Shown piece by piece: positions 35,470-44,291 of a stretch of DNA of 64,000 nt; positions within the stretch are counted from its first letter, which is position 1; every line of letters starts with the position of its first letter. The notes under the pieces were generated by a model. It saw only the letters and a program-made list of their open reading frames with translations. It did not search any database and was not told the DNA's origin. The stretch lies in NCBI GenBank assembly GCA_019637435.1, contig JAHBVO010000005.1:186001-250000 (forward strand). The letters are read 5' to 3'. The position numbers were made by a program, and so were the translations under genes. This DNA comes from Candidatus Obscuribacterales bacterium. Lineage in GTDB: Bacteria; Cyanobacteriota; Vampirovibrionia; Obscuribacterales; Obscuribacteraceae.

Positions 35470-36417
35470 CTAGGCTGCGAGGTAATCTTCGAACTCTTCG
35501 CGGCTGGCAGCCTTTTTCAGCTTGCGCATCGCGAGGCAGGAAATTTTACCGACTTGGTCGCGGGTCAATCCGAGTGCTTCGGAGATTTCGCGGAGGCTAG
35601 CTTCTTCGCCATTATCCATGCCGAATCTCATTCTGATCACTTTGCGCTCGCGCTCGTTCAAGCATGAAAGCAAGGTCGCGATTTGGGACGTGAAGTAGGG
35701 AGCGTTAGCTTGGTCGATTGGAGTGGTGGCATCTTCATCGACGATAGTTTCGCCGAGTGAGCAGCCATCATCTTCAGTCATCGAAACCTTTTGGTCGAGT
35801 GACATGCAGGTTTGCGATGCATTCAATGCTTTTTCGATTTTCTCGACTGTTTCGTCAAGTTCCATCGCGATTTCTTCTACGGTTGCTTGTCTGCCGAGTT
35901 TGACAGCTAGCGAGCTTCTCACGCGACGGACTTTGGTCATCAATTCGTTCAAGTGAACGGGCAATCTGACGATGCGCGATTTGTTGGACAGAGCGCGAGT
36001 GATTGCTTCTCTCACCCACCATGCAGCGTAGGTGGAGAATCTGTGACCCATTTTGATGTCGAATTTGTTGACGGCGGACATGAGTCCAATGCTACCTTCT
36101 TGCATGAGGTCGCTGAGCGGAATGCCGCGGTCTTCGTATTTTTTCGCGATCGAAGCGACGAGTTTCATGTTAGCCATGGTCAGCTCGTTGCGGGCACGGA
36201 GGTCGCCCTTCTTAGCGCGGATGACCAGCTCTCTTTCTTCGTCCGCTGTGAGTGTTTTGCCGGTAAACTCTTGGTTGCTACCGGATTGACGTTTTGTAGA
36301 ACGAATCTTGGTTACGCGGTTGTCGCCATCTTGGTGACTACGGAATTGAACTACATTGTCAGATTCATCTTCGAAACTTTCCAGGTTATCTTCGAACATG
36401 TTGATTAGCGCTGACAT
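35470..36417 (-). CDS. RNA polymerase sigma-70 factor (group 1/2)
   Basis: About 315 residues from ATG 36417, which has AGGAGAGG upstream. Region 2 is clear (SDLMQEGSIGLMSAVNKFD; HRFSTYAAWWVREAITRAL), then region 3 and region 4 (LREISEALGLTRDQVGKISC). The short N-terminus without a long region 1.1 suggests an alternative (group 2-like) factor or a small primary one. The 16-bp palindrome at 36688 lies upstream. It is divergent from Ku. Confidence 0.9.
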   Translation of the reverse strand: MSALINMFEDNLESFEDESDNVVQFRSHQDGDNRVTKIRSTKRQSGSNQEFTGKTLTADEERELVIRAKKGDLRARNELTMANMKLVASIAKKYEDRGIPLSDLMQEGSIGLMSAVNKFDIKMGHRFSTYAAWWVREAITRALSNKSRIVRLPVHLNELMTKVRRVRSSLAVKLGRQATVEEIAMELDETVEKIEKALNASQTCMSLDQKVSMTEDDGCSLGETIVDEDATTPIDQANAPYFTSQIATLLSCLNERERKVIRMRFGMDNGEEASLREISEALGLTRDQVGKISCLAMRKLKKAASREEFEDYLAA

Positions 36418-37082
36418 CTTTCCTCTCCTAATTATTTCCAAGTTGAATCAAGCAAATGGATACGCCCATTTGGCTTATTGATTCGTTTTTGACTGTCCCC
36501 TCGGCGCGGTTCGTTTCAACCGCCGATGTATTCAATATACACAACCAGTAGAACAAAATCAACACCTAAGTAGATTAAATCGTACAATTTATTCTACAAA
36601 GCGACCCCAAACCGCCCATTTTGCACGAAACGGTCCAGATCTGTCGATTATAAACCTCAGCACTCAGTCTACACGGGTGACTAAAAGCGACAGCGCGCTG
36701 TCGACTAAAATCGACTATCGTGCCAATACTTATAAGAGTCCCGGCAATACTAATAAGAGTCCTGGCATTCCTTATATATGTATCGATTTCTCCCTGCGGC
36801 ATGACAGTAACAGCAACTTGATGCAGCAGCGGAATAGCCATTCTGTCGATTCCTGCCACGATATAGAAGAAGCTCTGCCCCCATACCCCGTGCGGAAAGT
36901 TGCGCGCGCGAAGGTGCAGCAGAGTCCAGCAGTGCTCCGGAGAGTCTAGATAGTCCAGAGCGCCTGGATAGTCGATAGTCCGGCTAGTCTCTGGAGAGGT
37001 TCGACAGTTCAGCTACGTTCAGCTGGTGCTACATGTTGCACATAAGAAGGTACGACAGTTTTTAATGCAAGCGAGGCGAAAG
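36418..37082. other. Divergent intergenic region between sigma factor and Ku
   Basis: About 660 bases without a convincing gene. It holds the 16-bp palindrome at 36688-36703, a direct repeat around ATAAGAGTCC (near 36730 and 36752), and short repeats of the type TAGTCC near 36945-36985. Confidence 0.5.
36688..36703. promoter_or_regulatory. 16-bp perfect palindrome CGACAGCGCGCTGTCG
   Basis: The palindrome is flanked by GACTAAAAG on the left and GACTAAAATCGACT on the right, in a divergent promoter region. This is the form of a dimeric repressor site, but the regulator is unknown. Confidence 0.45.
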
Positions 37083-38018
37083 ATGGCTAGAGCAATGTGG
37101 TCTGGAGTTGTAAGTTTCGGGATGGTGACGATCCCGGTGAAGTTGCACTCGGCAACCGAGAGTCACAATGTTTCATTTCACCTCCTGCACGAGAAATGCG
37201 ACACGCGCATAAGGGAACAACGATGGTGCCCGCACTGCGACGAGCAAGTGGAATGGGAGGATGTGGTCAAAGGATTTGAGTACAGCAAAGGGAAGTATGT
37301 CGAACTCACGTCAGAGGATTTTGAAAAACTTCCCCTGCCCAGCAAACACACGATTGATGTAGCCTCCTTCGTAGATCTGGGAAAAGTCGATCCTATATAT
37401 TACGACTCAACGTATTACATTTCGGTAGACTCAGCCGCTCAAAAGCCCTACAAACTTTTGCTCGACGTGATGGAAAAACAGCATGTCGCCGGCATTGCTA
37501 CGATCACGTTTCGAAACAAAGAACGGCTCTGTGCCTTGCGCCCGATGGACGGCAAGCTAACGCTGCAGACCCTTCTGTACGAAGATGAACTGCGTGAAAA
37601 TCCAGCAAGTAAACCGACGTCCGTAAAGGTTTCAGCTCAAGAAAAGAAGATGGCGGAGACTCTCATAAGCGCGCTTACCGAGAAGGAATTTGAGCCTTCA
37701 AAATTAAAGGACAAGTATCAAAGCGCGCTGAAGAAACTTATCCAGGCGAAACTGAAGGGCAAGGAATTGAAGGAGATAAAGCAGAGCGAACCGACAAACG
37801 TAACCGATCTGATGGACGCGCTACGTGCCAGCCTCGAGAGCGCGAGCAAGGGCGGTAAGAAATCCGCTGCGAAGAGTACGACCAAAAGGAAATCGGCGGC
37901 AAAGACGTCGAAGTCAGCGGCAAAGACTTCCAAGTCCGCGAAGGCTTCGAAGTCTGCAAAGGCTGGAAAAAGCAAGAGCGGCTCGAAGCGCGGAACGCGA
38001 AGAACAAAGGCAGCTTAA
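37083..38018 (+). CDS. ku: Ku protein (bacterial non-homologous end joining)
   Basis: About 311 residues from ATG 37083 (GAGGCG upstream; a TTG at 37026 would add 19 residues). The Ku core has WSGVVSFGMVTIPVKLHSA, CPHCDEQVEWEDVVKGFEY and YYDSTYYISVDS. It binds DNA ends and recruits LigD. The last 50 residues are a Lys/Ala/Ser-rich, histone H1-like tail (SAAKTSKSAKASKSAKAGKS), which may bind DNA. No ligD is in the window. Confidence 0.95.
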   Translation: MARAMWSGVVSFGMVTIPVKLHSATESHNVSFHLLHEKCDTRIREQRWCPHCDEQVEWEDVVKGFEYSKGKYVELTSEDFEKLPLPSKHTIDVASFVDLGKVDPIYYDSTYYISVDSAAQKPYKLLLDVMEKQHVAGIATITFRNKERLCALRPMDGKLTLQTLLYEDELRENPASKPTSVKVSAQEKKMAETLISALTEKEFEPSKLKDKYQSALKKLIQAKLKGKELKEIKQSEPTNVTDLMDALRASLESASKGGKKSAAKSTTKRKSAAKTSKSAAKTSKSAKASKSAKAGKSKSGSKRGTRRTKAA

Positions 38019-38072
38019 CTGACGCAGCTCCGCAATAACGCCATCAAATACATCTGGCATCACAACCTCGAT

Positions 38073-38522
38073 CTACGTATCTTCGTTGGGAGGGAGTGTC
38101 ACAACGTTCACGTAAAACGATTTGATACTTTTCGCCACTTCTAGAAATTTCTCAAATTCAACCGGCTTCGTGATGAATGAACTCGCATACAACCTGTAAG
38201 CAGTCATAATGTCGCGTTCGTCCTCAGACGTAGTCAAAATAACAACAGGGATGCTCTTCAGATCCGGATCTTTCTTTATCTCTGCAAGGACCTCGAGACC
38301 GTCCTTTTTCGGCATGTTTAAATCAAGCAGGATCACATCCGGTCTCTGCACATCCGCGTACTGTCCCTCTTTCCGAAGGTAGGCGATGGCTTCCACACCG
38401 TCTTTCACGATTGTCAACTCGTTAACTAATCGTCCATTCTTAAATGCCAGTCTCGCCAGTTCAGCGTCGGACGGACTGTCCTCTGCCATTAATATTCTTA
38501 CCGGTCTCTGCTGCTCCGCCAC
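38073..38522 (-). CDS. Rcp1-type response regulator receiver
   Basis: 149 residues, receiver domain only. ILMAEDSPSDAEL gives the acidic pair, VILLDLNMPKKDG the phosphorylated Asp, and VVILTTSEDERDI and ITKPVEF the conserved Thr and Lys. The DSPSDAELARLAF opening is typical of the Rcp1 family that pairs with phytochrome-like kinases. No kinase is adjacent. Confidence 0.9.
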   Translation of the reverse strand: MAEQQRPVRILMAEDSPSDAELARLAFKNGRLVNELTIVKDGVEAIAYLRKEGQYADVQRPDVILLDLNMPKKDGLEVLAEIKKDPDLKSIPVVILTTSEDERDIMTAYRLYASSFITKPVEFEKFLEVAKSIKSFYVNVVTLPPNEDT

Positions 38523-38824
38523 GCGCTCGCTCCTGGTTGCGACTATTTTGAAATCTTATAGATCAATGGTACTACAGCCGGTGCTGCTGGAATAGTGAAT
38601 TCAGCTCGCAGCGTCTGAATAAACTTTCTTGTCGTATACCAGTATTTTAAACCGCCACATAAACTGCGCCGATAAAATCTCGCGGGCTGAACACCCCCTC
38701 AGCACCGGATTATCGGAACAGTTTGGATGCGCGTCCAAGTGGTCTGAATTCTGGCCAAACACTTCGCGGACGATACGTGGTATGGTCGATACGCGCAGCA
38801 TGGCTATCCAGAGGAAACCCGACA

Positions 38825-39310
38825 ATGACTGAATCAGTATCGAGACGCAAGCGGGAACTCCAGTTTCCCGATCCGAACTTCCGCGAAAAGATTAAAAACA
38901 GCTTCGCAGTTCAGGGGTTCATGCAGGCACATAATGGCGAACTTATTTCCGTAGAGCCCGGATTCGTTGAAGTTCACATTCCATTTAGTAAAGCGTTAGC
39001 TCAACAGCACGGTTTTTTCCACGGCGGCATTATTGCAACTGCCGCTGACTCAGCTTCCGGCTTTGCATCATACACAGTCACAGAGCCAGATGAGGAGTGT
39101 CTTTCCGCAGAATTCAAAATAAACTTTCTAAGTCCAGGCAAGGGCGAAAAGCTTATCTCGCGCGGACGAGTCATTCGAGCCGGTCGAACTCTGATCATCA
39201 CAGAAGCGTCGGTTTCCGTTCTACGCGACGGCGAGGAGATTGAGTGCGCGCTGATGTTGCACACGCTTGCGCGCACGAAACAAGTACGAAGCATATCCAG
39301 GATAGATTAA
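38825..39310 (+). CDS. PaaI-type hotdog thioesterase
   Basis: About 161 residues from ATG 38825 (AGAGGAAA upstream), chosen over a longer in-frame start. The hotdog core HGFFHGGIIATAADSASGFA holds the active-site His-Gly-Gly and the family's Asp. It should hydrolyse an acyl-CoA or aryl-CoA; the substrate is unknown. Confidence 0.85.
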   Translation: MTESVSRRKRELQFPDPNFREKIKNSFAVQGFMQAHNGELISVEPGFVEVHIPFSKALAQQHGFFHGGIIATAADSASGFASYTVTEPDEECLSAEFKINFLSPGKGEKLISRGRVIRAGRTLIITEASVSVLRDGEEIECALMLHTLARTKQVRSISRID

Positions 39311-39695
39311 CGCTGACACTATTGGCAGTACCATATTTAAGCGAGGGGCTCGAAAGGTCGACTGCTTACCTGATTGAAAGTGCACAAGTATTTAAGTCGG
39401 ATAAAGTCGACAACAGAACAAATCCTAATTACTTCGAGCACTACTGCATGCTTTCAGTCATCAACTGATTATGCTTCTTCCAGGTCCAACGGGAACGAAG
39501 ACACTGATGACTAGCCGATTCCGAATTCATAATCGATCCGACCGTGCAATCAGTCATAGGCAAAACAGCTATATTCGGCTGTCCTCGAATGGTTTAATCG
39601 AACTTTTGTAGACTAAAAACCCAGCGTCTTTTTTTGCCTTAATCCGCGCGACCTCATGTATACTCGCTCTTGGCAGTAATTTAGCGATTAGCGGT
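39311..39695. other. Intergenic region upstream of the hybrid kinase
   Basis: About 385 bases. I see no gene, hairpin or promoter I would defend. Confidence 0.5.
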
Positions 39696-40814
39696 TTGAA
39701 CAAATCCGTCACAATTGTTTTGATCGAGGACGACGCGTCCTTCTCCCGAGCGGTTGATGCAGGTCTGGCGAAGTATAGTGAGTATACTTTCAGTAGCGCA
39801 TCAACTCTATCGGAAGCTTTGCGGTTGCTATCCGACATTAACTCCGGACACGGACCTGTCGGTACTGTTGTAGTTTTGCTGGATCTAAATTTGCCGGATA
39901 GCAACGGACTTTCAACGTTCACCAAGTTGAAGGAGCACTGTGCAGGCGTGCCTATCATCATTCTCAGCGGTAGAGACGATGAAAAGCTCGCTCTTCAGGC
40001 GATAGAACTTGGCGCCCAGGACTACTTAGTGAAGGGCGACATCACTAGCCGAGATCTTGCGCGTTCTATCACTTACGCTATGGAAAGGTCAAAGCTGCTA
40101 GCTGATCGCGAAGACTTCGTCGCGACTCTAACTCATGATTTGAAAGGCCCATTGTTTGGAGCTAACAGAATTCTGACTTTGGTTGTCGACGGGAAGTTTG
40201 GCCCTATCCACGATAACCAGAAGGAACTTCTGAGCAAACTACAGCTGAGCAATGTTCGACTGCTGGAGATGATTGCGAACTTGCTCGAGGTTTATCGTTT
40301 TGAAAAAAATCCTGGTTCTTTGGAACTATCCAAAGTTCGTCTTCTCGAGATTGCCCGAGCATGTGTCGATGATCTTGTTCCACTCGCAGACGAGAAGTCA
40401 ATTGAGTTAACGCTCGATGCTGACCCAGCATGTAGCTTTCTTGTAAATGCGGAAGCTTTCTCGATATCGCGAGTAATACGAAATCTGCTGGACAATGCGA
40501 TCAAGTATACGCCGAGGCACGGGAAGGTTTCGCTTCGTATGATTAACGTCAACGGCACTGTGACGGTTGAAATTAGCGATACCGGTCCTGGTGTCACTGA
40601 AGCTGACCAACCTTTTCTCTTTCGCCGATTCTTTCGGGGCACTTCCGGTCTCAGGTATTCCAGAAGCACGGGTCTTGGCCTTTACTTATGCAAGCAGATT
40701 ATGCAAATTCACGCAGGCAGCGTATCCTACCACTCAAATCAAAACGGTGGCAGTATCTTCACTCTAGAAATTCCTTCAGCGGAAACCAAGAAACAGGACA
40801 CGACCGACAATTGA
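39696..40814 (+). CDS. Receiver-histidine kinase hybrid
   Basis: 372 residues from a TTG with no clear ribosome binding site; the frame is open further upstream. An N-terminal receiver (VLIEDDASF; VVLLDLNLPDSNG; LVKGD) is followed by a HisKA domain with DFVATLTHDLKGPLFG (phospho-His) and a HATPase (NLLDNAIKYTP, ISDTGPGV, STGLGLYLCKQIM). It is cytoplasmic, with no membrane segment. The receiver-first order suggests it is itself controlled by another kinase. A possible terminator follows. Confidence 0.9.
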   Translation: MNKSVTIVLIEDDASFSRAVDAGLAKYSEYTFSSASTLSEALRLLSDINSGHGPVGTVVVLLDLNLPDSNGLSTFTKLKEHCAGVPIIILSGRDDEKLALQAIELGAQDYLVKGDITSRDLARSITYAMERSKLLADREDFVATLTHDLKGPLFGANRILTLVVDGKFGPIHDNQKELLSKLQLSNVRLLEMIANLLEVYRFEKNPGSLELSKVRLLEIARACVDDLVPLADEKSIELTLDADPACSFLVNAEAFSISRVIRNLLDNAIKYTPRHGKVSLRMINVNGTVTVEISDTGPGVTEADQPFLFRRFFRGTSGLRYSRSTGLGLYLCKQIMQIHAGSVSYHSNQNGGSIFTLEIPSAETKKQDTTDN

Positions 40815-40871
40815 AATGAGCTTCAAGGTTAAAGCGTCTTAAATTCTGAAAGAGACAGCTCAGGCGGAATC

Positions 40872-40895
40872 CCTTTCGCGCGAAGGACAGTTTTT
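40872..40895 (+). terminator. Possible terminator after the hybrid kinase
   Basis: CCTTT-CGCGC-GAAGG hairpin followed within four bases by TTTTT. The stem is short (five pairs, one G-U). Confidence 0.45.
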
Positions 40896-40936
40896 ATTTA
40901 AAACACGGTCTCGATCATCACACTCATTCTTCGAAC

Positions 40937-41503
40937 CTAAAGAGGAAGTTTTCCGTTGCGCGTACAATTTCCTCCGAGCATCGCCTGGCTGAAATGTGAA
41001 AAGGAGTTTTCCTCTTCCATTTCAAAATTGCCACCTTCTGAAACGCTACTATCTTTCTCAAAGCGCGAGTCGAATGTCTCTCTTCTATTTTGACCTCTAT
41101 TCACAAGGGCAACAGAGTCTTCCAAACTTCTCAGATTTTCGCAATGCTTACACTCATTGGTCTGGGCCGAGTTTGCACCTTGAGTATTCTGCCACGTTCC
41201 GCCTAAATCATTCAGGGCTTCCAACACGCACACAAGGTCTTCGCCTTTCGAGGTTAATGAGTATACGACTCTTGGGGGAATTTCTTCAAATGACTCCCTC
41301 CCCAAGAAGCCGGCGTCCTCTAATTCACGAAGTCGTTGAGTCAATGTTTTTGCGCTTATTTTAGGCAGTATGCGAGTCAATTCGGATGGACGTTTAGGTC
41401 CGCTTCGTAACTTTCGCAAAATCAAAACTGTCCAACGACCACTTATCAATTCAAGAATATAATCAAGTGGGCACCACATATGGTGCGGGCTCTCTCCATT
41501 CAT
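40937..41503 (-). CDS. HxlR-family regulator with an extended C-terminus
   Basis: 188 residues. The winged helix is clear: MWCPLDYILELISGRWTVLI, then RPSELTRILPKISAKTLTQR and PPRVVYSLTSKG. The Cys in MWCPL is the position that senses redox or electrophile stress in some HxlR proteins. The C-terminal 70 residues are family-atypical and polar. Related regulators lie at 47152 and 48025. Confidence 0.88.
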   Translation of the reverse strand: MNGESPHHMWCPLDYILELISGRWTVLILRKLRSGPKRPSELTRILPKISAKTLTQRLRELEDAGFLGRESFEEIPPRVVYSLTSKGEDLVCVLEALNDLGGTWQNTQGANSAQTNECKHCENLRSLEDSVALVNRGQNRRETFDSRFEKDSSVSEGGNFEMEEENSFSHFSQAMLGGNCTRNGKLPL

Positions 41504-41714
41504 TTTCTATACCTCGCAGACTATACACACCAAGTTGTAATGTATATCCAACATCAATATAGCAGAGCGGGTCATGTTTGCAATCACCCGATGTTCACTT
41601 TTAGTTATTACAAATTGCGGTATTCTTTCGGGAAGGTAAGTGCAACTTTGTCGAAAGAACCAGGTCTACTGACACCGCCTTTAGTACTAGGCAATGGTGT
41701 CCCGACCTGCAAAG

Positions 41715-41903
41715 CTACCGCGCTGCACGCATATTCTCGGGTTGTCCGTCGCAACGCAATTTGTGCATTTCCTGCTCCATTCGCTCTGCTTTTTCATTTT
41801 GTCCAATTCTTTTATAGAAGGCGATCAGCCTATCAAACTGTCTGAGCGCCACATTCAGTTCCGAGTCAAGATGCCTGGTATCCACGTTCAGTTCTTGCAA
41901 CAT
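41715..41903 (-). CDS. Small helical (TPR-like) protein
   Basis: 62 residues from ATG 41903, which has GGAGGG five bases upstream. The sequence RQFDRLIAFYKRIGQNEKAE forms one TPR-like helix pair. A longer frame upstream lacks a ribosome binding site. The function is unknown. Confidence 0.5.
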   Translation of the reverse strand: MLQELNVDTRHLDSELNVALRQFDRLIAFYKRIGQNEKAERMEQEMHKLRCDGQPENMRAAR

Positions 41904-42224
41904 ACAACCCTCCACACGAACACAACAGGCATGGACCTCCACGACCTCGCATAAATACCGGTGAGCAATTCGACAAGAGTAACAAAACTGGAAGCCTTTC
42001 AAAAGATAGTTTCCGGAAAGTTCGAATCACTCCACTAATCAACTGCGCCTTCAATCGCTAACGGTCGTGTCAAAGGTGAAGTGGTTCTCAGAACGGTGTT
42101 CTTAGTCGCGCGCCCTGACAAAATGAAAGCATGCAGAAACGGACTTCTCAGCACTCCTGGATACATGTCAAATTTTCATCTTGGCGAAGAATAAATCGAC
42201 GAGAAAGAAAGAGAAAGGCGCAGA

Positions 42225-42283
42225 GCAATTCTCGTTAAAACTTATCAAAAGGTTAGTTCTTCGCTAACCTTGCAGAGAATTGC
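42225..42283. ncRNA. Nested inverted repeat, candidate structured RNA
   Basis: Outer arms GCAATTCTC (42225-42233) and GAGAATTGC (42275-42283) are perfect. Inside them AAGGTTAG (42249-42256) and CTAACCTT (42264-42271) form a second perfect stem with a 7-base loop. No T-run follows, so a simple terminator is unlikely. Confidence 0.35.
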
Positions 42284-42398
42284 ACTCTTCCGAATTACCT
42301 ACTTCTCGTGCTCACGGAGACGTAATATGCTTCAACAATAATCGAATTGCTCGGCGACGCTTAAAGTCTGCCGCCTTTGTTGGTGCAATAGGTGCAAT

Positions 42399-42488
42399 AT
42401 GACATCAAAGATGAACAAAATACTGGACTTATTTTTGCTCGCCGTAATCGCAGTCGGTTCTGTGTGTGGATTGCGTGATTTAGATTAG
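42399..42488 (+). CDS. 29-residue hydrophobic peptide ORF
   Basis: ATG 42399 to TAG 42486-42488 encodes MTSKMNKILDLFLLAVIAVG and nine more residues: a single membrane-helix-like peptide. AGGTG lies upstream inside a doubled GGTGCAATA. It ends 11 bases before the GTG of the next gene. It could be a leader peptide, a type I toxin-like peptide, or chance. Confidence 0.3.
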   Translation: MTSKMNKILDLFLLAVIAVGSVCGLRDLD

Positions 42489-42499
42489 ATTCGCTAAAA

Positions 42500-42772
42500 G
42501 TGCCAGAGCGAAAAATCTATTTGACTGCTGCTTCAACATCCGGATGGGATGTAATCATAGAATGCTCTGGCGGCCTGGACGACGTCGTGTCATTCACTCA
42601 CCAGAGACAAGCAGAAACCTACGCGAGATATAAGTCCGGTCAACTTGGTTACGAAATAATACTGATAGGTCGGGACGGAGTACGGCGACGACTCGTCGAG
42701 ACTGTTTCGAGCGCTGAAACAGAAGCCGGGAATCAAACTTCATTGCAACAGGATGGCTCTCCGCACACATAA
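42500..42772 (+). CDS. Small hypothetical protein
   Basis: 90 residues from GTG 42500. SGWDVIIECSGG, FTHQRQAETYARYKSGQLGY and EIILIGRDGVRRR give an alternating beta/alpha pattern like small DUF2188-type proteins. The last 20 residues are polar. Not firmly recognised. Confidence 0.45.
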   Translation: MPERKIYLTAASTSGWDVIIECSGGLDDVVSFTHQRQAETYARYKSGQLGYEIILIGRDGVRRRLVETVSSAETEAGNQTSLQQDGSPHT

Positions 42773-42793
42773 CAGGAGCCTCAGGTGAACAAA

Positions 42794-42977
42794 GACCTAA
42801 ACTGCTCGGCATCCGCAGTTACGCAAATGGACCTAATACTGCTGGGCATCCCCAGTTACTCAAATGGACCTAATACTGCTGGGCATCCCCAGTTACTCAA
42901 ATGGACCTAATACTGCTGGGCATCCCCAGTTACTCAAATGGACCTAATACTGCTGGGCATCCCCAGTTACGCAAATG
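42794..42977. repeat. Five tandem 37-bp repeats, each with a hairpin
   Basis: GACCTAATACTGCTGGGCAT and the rest of the 37-bp unit begin at 42794, 42830, 42867, 42904 and 42941. The first copy is 36 bp and diverged, and the last has small changes. Each unit holds CTGGG-CATC-CCCAG. There are no spacers, so it is not CRISPR. Confidence 0.9.
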
Positions 42978-43135
42978 TACTTACGTCAGAAATTAGAATT
43001 CACCGTATTCAGTGCCTCAACTATTCGCGAATGAAGCATGCCAAAGCTCCTAATCGTCATCATTCCCTTCGCAAGAAGCTACATTGTTTCCGAGTGAAAC
43101 ATGGTCATGTGGGCTTTCTTTGAAAGGAGGACAAA

Positions 43136-43528
43136 ATGTTAGAGCGGAGATTCACCCTGGCTAATACCGCTGTAGCAGTTGGCGCTTACGACTCGCTGCT
43201 CGGAGCGTGGCCGCTGGTGAGCATGGGGTCATTTGTCGGGGTTACAGGTTTACACACCTATTTAGACGTTGTGCGACTGCTGGCGCTTGCATGGCTGTCA
43301 CTAGGCTTAGCCCTCTTAGCGCTTCATCGAAAGGCACGAGCAGTAACGATTCTCGGCACCGCATCCACGATTGCAGGAGGCTCGCTTGCTCTAGCAGAAG
43401 TGGTTTTCGTGCTGCTGGGAAACATTCCAAGCATATTTTTGATCCAGGCACTAGCAGAAATCATTGTTGGTATGTCATGGATGACCACGCTCGCTCTAAC
43501 TGCGAGGAATAGACAATCTGCCGCTTGA
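43136..43528 (+). CDS. Small four-helix membrane protein
   Basis: 130 residues with about four membrane segments (LLALAWLSLGLALLAL; ILGTASTIAGGSLALAEVVF). A near-perfect AAAGGAGG ribosome binding site precedes the ATG, implying high translation. The function is unknown. It lies just downstream of the tandem repeats. Confidence 0.65.
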   Translation: MLERRFTLANTAVAVGAYDSLLGAWPLVSMGSFVGVTGLHTYLDVVRLLALAWLSLGLALLALHRKARAVTILGTASTIAGGSLALAEVVFVLLGNIPSIFLIQALAEIIVGMSWMTTLALTARNRQSAA

Positions 43529-43603
43529 GCACGCGTTTCAAAACGCCTCCAAATCGAACGACAAATATTTCAGGTATCACCGTCTCGCTAATAAGGACAG
43601 ACA

Positions 43604-44185
43604 ATGAAGAAAATTAATTCTACTCTCCATGGCATCTTTGACTACGCGACCGTAGCGATGTGGGAGACAATTCCAACACTAATGAAATTTTCTGGTCCCC
43701 ACATCGCTTTCATGCGTGCTTTTGGTGGTGCCTATTTAGGAATCAACCTCATGACGAAGTATCCCTTATCAGTTAAGAAGGTGATTCCGTTTCCGGTTCA
43801 TGGAGCGATTGAAACCGGCTCTGCATTGCTGTTGTTGGGACTGAGCTTCAGCCCCTTGCTAAAAAAGCGAGAAAGGTTTTTCTACTTAGCCAGCGGACTG
43901 CAACTTGGCACGCTGGTGTTGTTGTCCAATTATAAGGACAGAACAATCTCACTAGAAGAACCAGGATTTGAAACGGTTTCGGAAAGAAATGACGCCACGA
44001 AAGTACACATTCCTTCGTTAGAGACGCAGCACGATCAACAGATTAGAGAAGAGCAAGAGGCCGTGCAAGGCGTGAAACAAGTTATGGAAAGCATGGGCGG
44101 CGAGTCGAAAATCACTGACGACGAAACGGATGAGGGTATGCCTTATAGAAATGTATCAGAAACCCAAAGCAACTTTGCACCATAG
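43604..44185 (+). CDS. Membrane protein with a polar C-terminal tail
   Basis: 193 residues. It begins STLHGIFDYATVAMWE, resembling SPW-type and related small membrane proteins. About three membrane segments follow, then a charged tail (residues 125-193). It is probably in the same operon as 43136. Function unknown. Confidence 0.6.
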   Translation: MKKINSTLHGIFDYATVAMWETIPTLMKFSGPHIAFMRAFGGAYLGINLMTKYPLSVKKVIPFPVHGAIETGSALLLLGLSFSPLLKKRERFFYLASGLQLGTLVLLSNYKDRTISLEEPGFETVSERNDATKVHIPSLETQHDQQIREEQEAVQGVKQVMESMGGESKITDDETDEGMPYRNVSETQSNFAP

Positions 44186-44291
44186 GTGGTGAACGCGTTT
44201 TGGACCGATGATTAGCACTTACCTGAAGGTCTGTTTCACGATCTTTAAGCCAAAATGCTACGCATCAGGGAAGACTGCGAGGAGACAATTG

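Larger units (their letters stand above)
41504..42499. other. Mostly non-coding kilobase
   Basis: Holds the small TPR-like gene at 41715-41903, the nested inverted repeat at 42225-42283 and a 29-codon ORF at 42399-42488. Nothing else could be supported. Confidence 0.5.

Noticed and set aside
36575..36859. Minus-strand 94-codon ORF in the sigma/Ku gap
   Set aside because: No ribosome binding site or family; it runs through the palindrome region.
37718..38007. Minus-strand ORFs opposite the Ku tail
   Set aside because: They are the complement of the Lys/Ala repeat.
42794..42977. Possible CRISPR array
   Set aside because: The repeats are directly adjacent with no unique spacers, and no cas gene is nearby.
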